A program made the position numbers and the translations under genes. Of a DNA stretch of 5,691 nt, positions 1 to 5,546 are shown one piece after another. The stretch covers positions 36,728-42,418 of the forward strand of contig NVSZ01000010.1 in the NCBI GenBank assembly GCA_002732845.1. The letters are read 5' to 3'. The DNA is from Rhodospirillaceae bacterium. GTDB taxonomy: Bacteria > Pseudomonadota > Alphaproteobacteria > Rhodospirillales > Magnetovibrionaceae. Below the pieces are notes generated by a model. That model saw only the letters and a list, made by a program, of their open reading frames with translations, searched no databases and had not been told where the DNA came from. Every line of letters begins with the position of its first letter. Within the stretch, counting starts at the first letter, position 1.

Positions 1-269
1 ATGCGAATGTGGCCTTGGACTTTGACCTTCAACAACGCATTTTCCCGTTCACCAGACTGACCGGCCCGGCCAATATTTTGATCATGCCGGGACTGAATGC
101 CGCCAGCACGGCCTCTGGTTTAATGCAGCAATTGGGCGGCGGCACGGTGATTGGACCCTTGTTATTGGGGCTGTCAAAATCGGCGCAAATTGCGCCCATT
201 GGGGCCACCGTATCGGACTTGGTCAACCTGGCCGCGCTGGCCGCGCACGACACAATCAAAGGGCTGTAA
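1..269 (+). CDS. maeB: NADP-dependent malic enzyme, C-terminal end (partial)
   Basis: The reading frame is open from the left edge (first full codon at 3) and ends with TAA at 267-269, giving 88 residues. Malic enzyme oxidatively decarboxylates malate to pyruvate, making NADPH, in the cytoplasm. What is visible is only the C-terminal phosphotransacetylase-like domain that large MaeB-type enzymes carry. The stretches LTGPANILIMPGLNAA, GGGTVIGPLLLGL and GATVSDLVNLAALAAHD match the end of alphaproteobacterial MaeB as I remember it. The wording (IGATVSDLVN) fits MaeB better than a stand-alone phosphate acetyltransferase (Pta), but the catalytic malic domain lies outside the window, so Pta remains a minor alternative. 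The GTG at 9 is not a real start; the frame continues upstream of it. No clear terminator follows the stop. Confidence 0.82.
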   Translation, partial: ANVALDFDLQQRIFPFTRLTGPANILIMPGLNAASTASGLMQQLGGGTVIGPLLLGLSKSAQIAPIGATVSDLVNLAALAAHDTIKGL

Positions 270-307
270 ACCTGTGGATGCTTTTTGATTGCCGTGACGG
301 GTGACTC

Positions 308-336
308 TTGTCATATTTCTGTAATGATATTGTCAT
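308..336 (+). promoter_or_regulatory. PHO box: three tandem PhoB half-sites
   Basis: Three heptamers lie in one direction at an exact 11-base period: TTGTCAT (308-314), CTGTAAT (319-325) and TTGTCAT (330-336). Each differs from the PhoB half-site consensus CTGTCAT at one position, and the 4-base spacers (ATTT, GATA) are AT-rich as expected. The response regulator PhoB binds such direct repeats, one monomer per half-site. The site lies directly upstream of a phosphate transporter gene, which strongly supports the assignment. The sequence does not say whether PhoB activates or represses here: pit-type genes are repressed through the Pho system in some bacteria (Sinorhizobium meliloti orfA-pit, E. 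coli pitB). Confidence 0.85.
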
Positions 337-341
337 ATTAC
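336..341 (+). promoter_or_regulatory. Candidate -10 element of the pit promoter
   Basis: TATTAC begins exactly 10 bases after the first two PHO half-sites (308-325). In E. coli pho promoters the box takes the place of the -35 element at this distance. Transcription would then start near 348, leaving a leader of about 37 bases before the ATG at 385. The third half-site overlaps this hexamer by one base, so a PhoB molecule bound there could hinder polymerase. This is inferred from spacing and one hexamer only. Confidence 0.4.
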
Positions 342-384
342 CTTAACCTTGATGATCCTTGCCGCTTTTCGAAAGAACGCACAA

Positions 385-1881
385 ATGTCGAAGTTGCCTT
401 TAGAGCCCAAAGCCAAAACAGCCCTAGATAAAGATCTTAAAAAGATCGCCATCGTCGAAGCTGCCGCCCAAATTCAAGGCCAAGCCATTGCCCGGGTGGG
501 GTTAGCGTTGCTGTTTTTGATCGCCGTTTGGATTGTTACGTCCATGCAATCGGGCGCGGGCTTTACGCCATTTGTGGTTGCCGCCGCCGTGATTGGTGGA
601 TACATGGCGATGAACATCGGGGCCAACGATGTGGCCAATAACGTTGGCCCTGCTGTGGGATCAAAGGCTTTGACCCTGACCGCCGCCATTGTAATTGCCG
701 CGACTTTTGAATCCGCGGGCGCGTTGTTGGCGGGTGGTGACGTGATTTCAACCATTAAAAAAGGCATCATTGACCCGACCCTGATGCCCGATACCGATAC
801 CTTCATGACCGCCATGATGGCCGCCCTGTTGGCCGCCGCTTTGTGGTTGAACTTAGCAACCTTTTTGGGGGCTCCCGTATCAACCACCCACTCCATCGTC
901 GGCGGCGTCATGGGGGCGGGTATTGCCGCCACCGGATTTGGCGCGGTGAACTGGCCCACCATGAGCAAAATTGCCGCCAGCTGGGTGATCTCCCCGATTC
1001 TGGGCGGAATCATTGCCGCACTTTTCCTCTACATCATCAAACGCAATGTGCTGATGAAAGAAGATAAAATTCAGGCGGCCAAAAAATGGGTGCCCTTATT
1101 GGTCGCCATTATGGCCGGTGTCTTCACCATGTATTTGATGAGCAAGGGCCTGAAAAAACTTTATCAATCCAGCTGGATGGAAATCATCGCCGGCGGCATT
1201 TTCTTATTTGGTATTTCCTGGACCATGATGCGCACACGCATCGCCGCCAAGGCCGAACACATGGAAAACAAAAACAAATCCGTAAACCAATTGTTTGTGG
1301 TGCCGTTGATTTTTTCCGCCGCATTGTTATCGTTTGCCCATGGTGCCAATGATGTTGCGAACGCGGTTGGCCCATTGGCCGCCATCGTATCGGTCGCAGA
1401 TACGGGTGAAATCACCGCCAAGGCTTCCATTCCGTTGTGGGTGATGTTGGTCGGAGCCGTAGGTATTTCCATCGGTCTGGTGCTGTTTGGATCAAAACTG
1501 ATCAAAACCGTGGGCCAAGAAATTACCAAACTGAACCCCATTCGAGCCTTTTGTGTTGCCTTGTCCGCCGCCATCACCGTGATCATCGCGTCCGCCATGG
1601 GGCTTCCGGTCAGTTCCACCCACATTGCCGTGGGCGGTGTGTTCGGCGTTGGCTTTTTGCGCGAATATATGGAACGTCGTAAATTTGCAGAAGCCGCGGC
1701 CCTGAACCAATCCCCGGGCGAACCCACCAAAAAGGCCATCAGCAAAGCGCGCGAACGCAAGCTGGTGCGCCGTCATCATGCGTGGACCATCGCCGCCGCG
1801 TGGATCATCACGGTCCCCTTAGCTGCCATTTTGGCCGCCGGATTGTTCCATATTATGATCGCGCTGAACGTTACGGCTTAA
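385..1881 (+). CDS. pit: Inorganic phosphate transporter, PiT family
   Basis: Encodes a 498-residue inner-membrane protein of the PiT family (PF01384, phosphate:cation symport). The two signature repeats are clear: GANDVAN at residues 79-85 and again at 320-326, each paired with a later PVSTTHS (164-170) or PVSSTHI (408-414). This is the internal duplication typical of the family. A charged N-terminal tail of about 35 residues precedes the first hydrophobic helix, and a basic loop (about 429-465) precedes the last one. The frame extends upstream to TTG 349 and ATG 352, but those fall at the predicted transcription start and lack a ribosome site. ATG 385 has a GAAAGAA purine run 8-14 bases upstream and gives a normal-looking N-terminus. 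The gene sits just behind the PHO box and 12 bases ahead of the TPR lipoprotein gene, its likely operon partner. No PhoU-like Pit accessory gene (DUF47) is present. Sulfate (CysP-type) transport is a family alternative; the PHO box argues for phosphate. Confidence 0.93.
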   Translation: MSKLPLEPKAKTALDKDLKKIAIVEAAAQIQGQAIARVGLALLFLIAVWIVTSMQSGAGFTPFVVAAAVIGGYMAMNIGANDVANNVGPAVGSKALTLTAAIVIAATFESAGALLAGGDVISTIKKGIIDPTLMPDTDTFMTAMMAALLAAALWLNLATFLGAPVSTTHSIVGGVMGAGIAATGFGAVNWPTMSKIAASWVISPILGGIIAALFLYIIKRNVLMKEDKIQAAKKWVPLLVAIMAGVFTMYLMSKGLKKLYQSSWMEIIAGGIFLFGISWTMMRTRIAAKAEHMENKNKSVNQLFVVPLIFSAALLSFAHGANDVANAVGPLAAIVSVADTGEITAKASIPLWVMLVGAVGISIGLVLFGSKLIKTVGQEITKLNPIRAFCVALSAAITVIIASAMGLPVSSTHIAVGGVFGVGFLREYMERRKFAEAAALNQSPGEPTKKAISKARERKLVRRHHAWTIAAAWIITVPLAAILAAGLFHIMIALNVTA

Positions 1882-1893
1882 AGCGGTCAGGTT

Positions 1894-2790
1894 ATGTTCA
1901 AAAAACAGTTTTTTTCACAGCTGGTCTTTTTAAGTCTAACAGGCGCAATTTTTCTGACAGGCTGTGCCAGCCAACCCGACCCTCATCAAGCCGAACAATA
2001 TGATTTGGAAATACGCCGGGGCCATCTTTATGCAGCGCTGTCAAAATTTGACGTCTCAGCCATGCATTACCAAAAAGCGTTGGGTTTTGTTTCTTCGGAT
2101 GATGTGCCGGCACGCCTGAAAGCCCTTGGCTGGGCGGCAGATGCTTTGCAAACAGCGGGGAAATATGACCCGGCACAAGAACTTTATCAAACCGCAATCA
2201 GACTGGCGAAAAGCAACCTACCGGGTTCTCAACTAGACCTTCTCACCCTGCAAAATAATTTAGCGCAATTGTTTCAGGCCACAGGACGCCTTGCAAAAGC
2301 CGAAGCTTTGATGAAGTCCGTTATTAAGGATTCCGAACACTTGGAAGGTGCAGACATCAGCCAAACCCTCAGCAATTTGGCCGTGCTATATTATGAAACG
2401 GACCGACTGGATTTAGCCGAACCCATGATGCGGCGTGTCTTGACCGTAGACGAAGAAAAATTTGGCCCCAACCATCCAGAAGTCGCCATCGATTTAAACA
2501 ATCTGGCACAGCTTTACGCCGACACAGATCGATACGATCTAGCCGAAGCCTTAATGTTGAGGGCGTTAAAAATCGAAGAGTCCTCGGTTGAGTCCACAGA
2601 TGGTCAAATTGCCACCAGCCTCAACAATCTGGCAATTTTTTATTTTGATCAGAACCAGATACAAAAAGCCGAACGCTTGTTGGAGCGCGCGGTGGATATT
2701 GGCATCCGAAAATTGGGCAAAAAACACCCGCAAACCCTCATCTACGTGGAAAATTTAGAGGCTGTACGCGAAGTCCTCACGCAAGACTAA
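1894..2790 (+). CDS. TPR-repeat lipoprotein of unknown function
   Basis: The 298-residue product begins with a lipoprotein signal: KK at 3-4, a hydrophobic core (10-20) and lipobox L-T-G-C with the lipidated cysteine at 24. Residues +2 and +3 are Ala and Ser, so outer-membrane delivery is more likely than retention by an Asp at +2. The rest is tetratricopeptide repeats at about 37-64, 76-105, 118-147, 157-186, 199-228 and 241-270. The last three units share the NLA-x-(L/I)-(Y/F)-Y core and a 42-residue period with a GPNHPEVA-type linker, as in kinesin-light-chain-like TPRs (TPR_10/TPR_12). Such repeats bind other proteins and no catalytic motif is seen. The start is 12 bases after the pit stop with only a weak upstream AGG, which suggests cotranscription and perhaps translational coupling. 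By association it may belong to the Pho regulon, but its partner and role are unknown. Confidence 0.88.
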   Translation: MFKKQFFSQLVFLSLTGAIFLTGCASQPDPHQAEQYDLEIRRGHLYAALSKFDVSAMHYQKALGFVSSDDVPARLKALGWAADALQTAGKYDPAQELYQTAIRLAKSNLPGSQLDLLTLQNNLAQLFQATGRLAKAEALMKSVIKDSEHLEGADISQTLSNLAVLYYETDRLDLAEPMMRRVLTVDEEKFGPNHPEVAIDLNNLAQLYADTDRYDLAEALMLRALKIEESSVESTDGQIATSLNNLAIFYFDQNQIQKAERLLERAVDIGIRKLGKKHPQTLIYVENLEAVREVLTQD

Positions 2791-2801
2791 GTTTTGCCCA
2801 C

Positions 2802-2836
2802 AAAAAAAGGCGGCCCGATCAAAGGCCGCCTTTTTT
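2802..2836. terminator. Bidirectional rho-independent terminator between convergent genes
   Basis: A perfect 7-bp stem GGCGGCC (2809-2815) / GGCCGCC (2824-2830) encloses an 8-base loop. It is flanked by A7 on the left and T6 on the right, which extend the stem by six A-T pairs. Read from the + strand it ends the TPR lipoprotein transcript 11 bases after its stop. Read from the - strand it ends the DUF2892 transcript, with a T7 tail. A near copy lies at 4894-4927. Confidence 0.93.
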
Positions 2837-2852
2837 ATATTTAGACTGTTGC

Positions 2853-3086
2853 CTAAGCTTCTTTTTCGTCGCTCGCGCAAGAGCTGCAGGTTTTTACGCC
2901 AAGGATGGAATACAGCGGGCAAAGACCCAACAGGGCTGTTCCCAAAGGAATAATACCCACCCAACCATAAACGTTGTAACCGGTGTCTGGCATCATGCCA
3001 AAGCTTGGCATGATGGCATACGCGATCAAAACCAAACCGATGATGACGCGAAGTACTTTATCGATGGAACCTACGTTTTTTTGCAT
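2853..3086 (-). CDS. DUF2892 (YgaP-like transmembrane) small membrane protein
   Basis: Encodes 77 residues. The N-terminus MQKNVGSIDKVLRVIIG and the segment GLCPLYSILGVKTC are hallmarks of the DUF2892 family (PF11127), named after the membrane domain of the rhodanese YgaP. Two hydrophobic helices (about 11-26 and 41-63) make a hairpin, and the polar tail contains acidic residues. Cysteines are at 56, 67 and 70, the last two as C-S-S-C, which could carry or sense sulfur or redox state (inference). ATG 3086 is chosen because AAGGAT lies 6 bases upstream and the family N-terminus starts there; the frame stays open to 3131 but that extension has no family support. It lies downstream of a Crp/Fnr regulator on the same strand after a 117-base gap, a pairing I recall from other Proteobacteria. 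The inter-helix loop is partly encoded by a perfect inverted repeat. The molecular function of the family is not established. Confidence 0.88.
   Translation of the reverse strand: MQKNVGSIDKVLRVIIGLVLIAYAIMPSFGMMPDTGYNVYGWVGIIPLGTALLGLCPLYSILGVKTCSSCASDEKEA
2991..3015. repeat. Perfect 11-bp inverted repeat inside the DUF2892 gene
   Basis: CATCATGCCAA (2991-3001) and TTGGCATGATG (3005-3015) are exact reverse complements separated by three bases. The arms encode residues 24-32 of the DUF2892 protein, the loop between its two membrane helices. No U-run follows on either strand, so it does not look like a terminator. Confidence 0.85.
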
Positions 3087-3092
3087 TTTATT

Positions 3093-3098
3093 ATCCTT
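3093..3098 (-). promoter_or_regulatory. Ribosome binding site of the DUF2892 gene
   Basis: On the - strand AAGGAT is followed by six bases and ATG 3086. This good Shine-Dalgarno match and spacing fixes the start and excludes the longer reading frame up to 3131. Confidence 0.8.
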
Positions 3099-3109
3099 AA
3101 CTTGGTACG

Positions 3110-3133
3110 GGTCGGCCCCACATCGGGGCAACC
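3110..3133 (-). other. Hairpin in the leader upstream of the DUF2892 gene
   Basis: GCCCC (3115-3119) pairs with GGGGC (3125-3129) around a 5-base loop, and GGT (3110-3112) can pair with ACC (3131-3133) across a small internal loop. It lies between the Crp/Fnr stop codon and the DUF2892 ribosome site. No T-run follows, so it is not a standard terminator; an mRNA-stability or attenuation role is only a possibility. Confidence 0.45.
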
Positions 3134-3190
3134 TCTAAATCTGTTGATGATTAAATATGACACAAACGAAGACTAACGGTCTGTAACCAA

Positions 3191-3212
3191 GTCACATAAG
3201 ACGTCACATAAG
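3191..3212. repeat. 10-bp direct repeat across the Crp/Fnr gene end
   Basis: GTCACATAAG occurs at 3191-3200 and again at 3203-3212, a 12-base period. On the coding strand this repeats CTT ATG TGA in frame, so the gene has a second in-frame TGA four codons after the first. It looks like a small tandem duplication of the gene end. Confidence 0.75.
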
Positions 3213-3857
3213 CTTCTCAAGGGCTTTTAAATTCGTCACCTCGACTTGTCCGCGCGATAATTTCACCCAGCCCCGGTTTTCAAAATCTTTCAACTGTCGG
3301 CTGATCACTTCCCGGGCCGAGCCCAATTCTACGGCCAATTCTTGGTGGGTGGTTTTCAGCTGGTGGCGGTCATCCATGCGTTCGCTGAGAAACTTTGCCA
3401 ACCGTACATCGATGCGATGAAATGCGACTTCGTCCACCAACATCAATAAATCGGCCAGCCGCGTGCTGTACGATGAAAAAACAAAGGTGCGAAAAACATG
3501 CGAACAGTCGATTAATTTATGAAACGTCTCGGCCGGAACAATCACCGCATTGACGTCGGTTTCGGTGACGGCTTCGGCGGTGTAATTTTCATGGGACATC
3601 AAACACGTGGTGGTCATGATGCAGGTTTGCCCATTTTCCACCCGGTACAAAACAATTTCCCGACCATTTTCAGAGACCATCTGCACCCGCACCGAGCCAT
3701 CGATCACCAATAAATAATTTTCGCACACGGCCCCACTGGTAAACACCAACGTGCCCGCCGGAACTAAAGCATCTTGGGCGGCACCTTCCAAGATAACCTT
3801 GGCTTCTTTTTCCAAAGATTGAAGGCCCGGAAAATTGGTGATTTTGACAACGGACAC
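3204..3857 (-). CDS. Crp/Fnr-family transcriptional regulator
   Basis: The 217-residue protein has the usual two parts. A cyclic-nucleotide-binding-like beta-barrel (about 9-110) contains L49-LVIDGSVRV and NGREIVLYRVENGQ. A long dimer helix (about 122-145) leads to a winged helix-turn-helix (about 150-217). The recognition helix reads A-R-E-V-I-S-R (181-187), so E183, S186 and R187 match the FNR-type E-xx-S-R contact set, which favours TTGAT-N4-ATCAA-like operators. The N-terminal cysteine cluster of oxygen-sensing FNR is absent, and the CRP cAMP-contact arginine is not seen where expected (NYTAEAV). Cysteines are at 45, 79, 85 and 118; C79 and C85 in GQTCIMTTTCLM make a C-x5-C motif that may sense thiol or redox state. 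The GTG start directly follows the TAA of the upstream gene, with GGGA about 9 bases before it, so translation is probably coupled. The likely target is the DUF2892 gene downstream, but I found no good operator there. Confidence 0.9.
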   Translation of the reverse strand: MSVVKITNFPGLQSLEKEAKVILEGAAQDALVPAGTLVFTSGAVCENYLLVIDGSVRVQMVSENGREIVLYRVENGQTCIMTTTCLMSHENYTAEAVTETDVNAVIVPAETFHKLIDCSHVFRTFVFSSYSTRLADLLMLVDEVAFHRIDVRLAKFLSERMDDRHQLKTTHQELAVELGSAREVISRQLKDFENRGWVKLSRGQVEVTNLKALEKLM

Positions 3858-4823
3858 TTAGCGTGTTCCCATAACGTTAATGGATTTCACGATCACATCC
3901 GCTCCGTCACTGGTCAATTGCACGCCATTAAAAGCATCCCGAAAACTTTGGTCACGGACGTTCAAAGCCGACGTTCCATCCACACTAACGCTCATCATTC
4001 CGTCATTCCCCCGGGTCCACGCTAAGGTATGCGTGCGTTTATCTTCCAGCGTTCCGATAGAAACCTGATCAATCACGCTTTGGCCCCGTGACGTGACCTT
4101 AATCAATTCCAGCATTGACTTTGCCCCCTTGAGTCCGGGGCTGTACGCCAAGCGATATCCAGCACCGCTGGTGCCTTGGGTTACGCCAATTTCAAAACGG
4201 CCTTGGGCATTCCACGAGCTGATTTGTGTGGTCAGAGAAAAGGCATTTGTAATGCGGGTGCGGGCCGCAATCAGGGCCGGTTTAGGGGCCGCTTGGGCGG
4301 GCGGAGGCTGTGTGCTGGTTGATTTTTTATTACCCTTGAGGACCGCACCAAAGATCGAAATAATCATTTCTTCTTTGCTGACCTTTTTCGCAGGAGCTTG
4401 CGTTTGGGCAGCACTGATCGATGTGGTTTCATTGCGCAGGCCATAGCCTTTTTCGACCCAATATCGGCCTGATTTTACCGACCATTGCGGATTACGAATG
4501 TAATCCCCATCGCTGAAATCATCGGAGAAAATCCGCACACTCCACGGGTTTTCATACCGCGCCGCCAAATCTTTTAAATCCTGCAAAAACACGCGGTCTG
4601 CGGCGCGCGCCTGTTCGGCCTCGCCTATCAACTTGTTGAGATCTTTCAACAGGCTTTTAACATCCTGAGCAGAAGCAACAGGGCTTGCATTGGGGTCATT
4701 CCACGTGCCGTATCGGCTTTCGTTTTCGGCCGCCCCCGCCGAAACAGAAAAAGCCAAGGCTCCCCACAAGAAGGCTCCACTCAGTGAAGTGGTCAAAACA
4801 AAACGACGCAAAGACATGTCCAT
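3858..4823 (-). CDS. Secreted protein of unknown function, probable concanavalin-like fold
   Basis: Encodes 321 residues. An N-terminal signal peptide is visible: RR at 6-7, a hydrophobic stretch 8-27, and a likely cut near the SAGAA run (28-32), so the product is exported, presumably periplasmic or extracellular. Residues 51-90 are charged and helical. Residues 98-131 (FSDDFSDGDY, NPQW, GRYWVEKGYGLRN) look like the first strands of a concanavalin/laminin-G-like beta-sandwich. A polar, Pro/Ala-rich stretch (about 132-185) interrupts it. Strands resume at 188-321, with GRFEIGV, GYRLAYSPG, HTLAWTR and MSVSVDG. No catalytic site is recognisable, so binding of a carbohydrate or other ligand is only a guess. 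ATG 4823 is preferred: GGGGAG lies 10 bases upstream and a TATAAC hexamer lies at 4858-4863. The frame continues to 4910, but that extension runs into the ppa terminator. ATG 4817 is an alternative start. The stop abuts the GTG of the Crp/Fnr gene. Confidence 0.8.
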   Translation of the reverse strand: MDMSLRRFVLTTSLSGAFLWGALAFSVSAGAAENESRYGTWNDPNASPVASAQDVKSLLKDLNKLIGEAEQARAADRVFLQDLKDLAARYENPWSVRIFSDDFSDGDYIRNPQWSVKSGRYWVEKGYGLRNETTSISAAQTQAPAKKVSKEEMIISIFGAVLKGNKKSTSTQPPPAQAAPKPALIAARTRITNAFSLTTQISSWNAQGRFEIGVTQGTSGAGYRLAYSPGLKGAKSMLELIKVTSRGQSVIDQVSIGTLEDKRTHTLAWTRGNDGMMSVSVDGTSALNVRDQSFRDAFNGVQLTSDGADVIVKSINVMGTR

Positions 4824-4857
4824 AATTCTAAGGCTCCCCAATCCAAATAATCGTACC

Positions 4858-4863
4858 GTTATA
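4858..4863 (-). promoter_or_regulatory. Candidate -10 element for the secreted-protein / Crp-Fnr unit
   Basis: On the - strand TATAAC matches the sigma70 -10 consensus at five of six bases. It would start transcription about 27 bases before ATG 4823 and lies just after the ppa terminator. A TTGGCG upstream resembles a -35 but is only 13 bases away, and no good hexamer sits at 16-18 bases, so this is tentative. Confidence 0.35.
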
Positions 4864-4893
4864 CTATGGAGAATTGCGCCAACACTAAAGCAC

Positions 4894-4927
4894 AAAAAAA
4901 GGCGACCCACAAAAGGCCGCCTTTTTT
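4894..4927 (-). terminator. Rho-independent terminator of ppa
   Basis: On the - strand GGCGGCC (4921-4915) pairs with GGTCGCC (4907-4901) through seven pairs, one of them G-U, around a 7-base loop. A T7 tail (4900-4894) follows and A6 precedes the stem. Read on the + strand the same position is an A-C mismatch, so the element favours the - direction, ending ppa 15 bases after its stop. It closely resembles the terminator at 2802-2836. Confidence 0.88.
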
Positions 4928-4942
4928 ATACAATTTGAAGGT

Positions 4943-5476
4943 TTATTGAGCGGCTTTAGCGCGCTCGACACCTTCGGCAATCATCTTTTTCGCCTGAACA
5001 ACGCCTTGCCAACCGGTGACTTTCACCCATTTGCCTTTTTCCAGGTCTTTATAGTGCGTGAAGAAGTGAGCCAATTGGTCTAACAAAATAGGGCGAAGGT
5101 CTTCAATGGATTCAACAGCTTCGTAATACGGGTGCAGGCTGTGATCGGGAACGCAGAGGACTTTTTCGTCCAAGCCTTTTTCGTCTTCCATCATCAAAAC
5201 GCCAACCGGACGGGACGGAATGACAACGCCGGGTGATACCGAATGCTGACCCAAAACAGCCGCATCCACCGGATCACCATCATCGGACAAGGTGTGGGGA
5301 ATAAAGCCGTAGTTGCAGGGGTAATGCATGGCGGTGTGCAAAAAGCGGTCGACAAACATGCAACCGGACTCTTTGTCGAGTTCGTATTTCACCGGATTGC
5401 CACCCATGGGAACTTCGATCAAAACGTTAATTTCGTCGGGGGCATTTTTGCCGATGGAGAGTTTTGAGATATCCAT
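4943..5476 (-). CDS. ppa: Inorganic pyrophosphatase, soluble family I
   Basis: The 177-residue cytoplasmic enzyme hydrolyses pyrophosphate to two phosphates with Mg2+, pulling biosynthetic reactions forward. The family signature D-G-D-P-V-D is at 66-71, with D66, D68 and D71 in the metal site. Counterparts of other E. coli active-site residues are in register at +1: E21, K30, E32, R44, Y56, D98, D103 and K105. Length is normal for bacterial family I. The start is ATG 5476, with AAGG 8 bases upstream and the usual MDISKLSIGKNAPDEINV-type beginning; the frame stays open to 5530 but the extra 18 residues are not part of the family. The gene lies 70 bases after the MFS gene stop on the same strand, and its own terminator follows. 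C54 in YPCNYG is where Gly or Ala is more usual as I recall. Confidence 0.97.
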   Translation of the reverse strand: MDISKLSIGKNAPDEINVLIEVPMGGNPVKYELDKESGCMFVDRFLHTAMHYPCNYGFIPHTLSDDGDPVDAAVLGQHSVSPGVVIPSRPVGVLMMEDEKGLDEKVLCVPDHSLHPYYEAVESIEDLRPILLDQLAHFFTHYKDLEKGKWVKVTGWQGVVQAKKMIAEGVERAKAAQ

Positions 5477-5484
5477 ATTTTGCG

Positions 5485-5488
5485 CCTT
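5485..5488 (-). promoter_or_regulatory. Ribosome binding site of ppa
   Basis: On the - strand AAGG precedes ATG 5476 by 8 bases and supports that start over the open extension to 5530. Confidence 0.65.
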
Positions 5489-5546
5489 AAATTCAAAATT
5501 GAAAGGAATAAGTTGCGCGCTGTATGCCATGAACAGGGGCTAAAAT

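Noticed and set aside
349..384. Longer N-terminus for the phosphate transporter starting at TTG 349 or ATG 352
   Set aside because: No ribosome site precedes them and they coincide with the predicted transcription start; ATG 385 has a purine-rich leader and a sensible N-terminus.
474..1013. Long open frame on the - strand inside pit
   Set aside because: It is the antisense shadow of a clear PiT gene and its translation has no recognisable family features.
1164..1760. 198-residue open frame on the - strand inside pit
   Set aside because: It is antisense to the second PiT repeat, and the low-stop frame follows from the codon use of the real gene.
3087..3131. 15-residue N-terminal extension of the DUF2892 protein
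   Set aside because: The family begins at MQKNVG, and AAGGAT sits just upstream of that ATG.
3153..3163. Second PHO box upstream of the DUF2892 gene (GTGTCAT on the - strand)
   Set aside because: It is a single half-site; the positions 11 bases to either side do not match the consensus.
4093..4446. 117-residue open frame on the + strand opposite the secreted-protein gene
   Set aside because: It has no ribosome site or family features and lies opposite a gene with a signal peptide and consistent strand pattern.
4824..4910. 29-residue N-terminal extension of the secreted protein
   Set aside because: It runs into the ppa terminator and would bury the signal peptide; a -10-like hexamer and an SD sequence support the start at 4823.
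5477..5530. 18-residue N-terminal extension of pyrophosphatase
   Set aside because: It is not found in family I enzymes, and a good ribosome site precedes ATG 5476.
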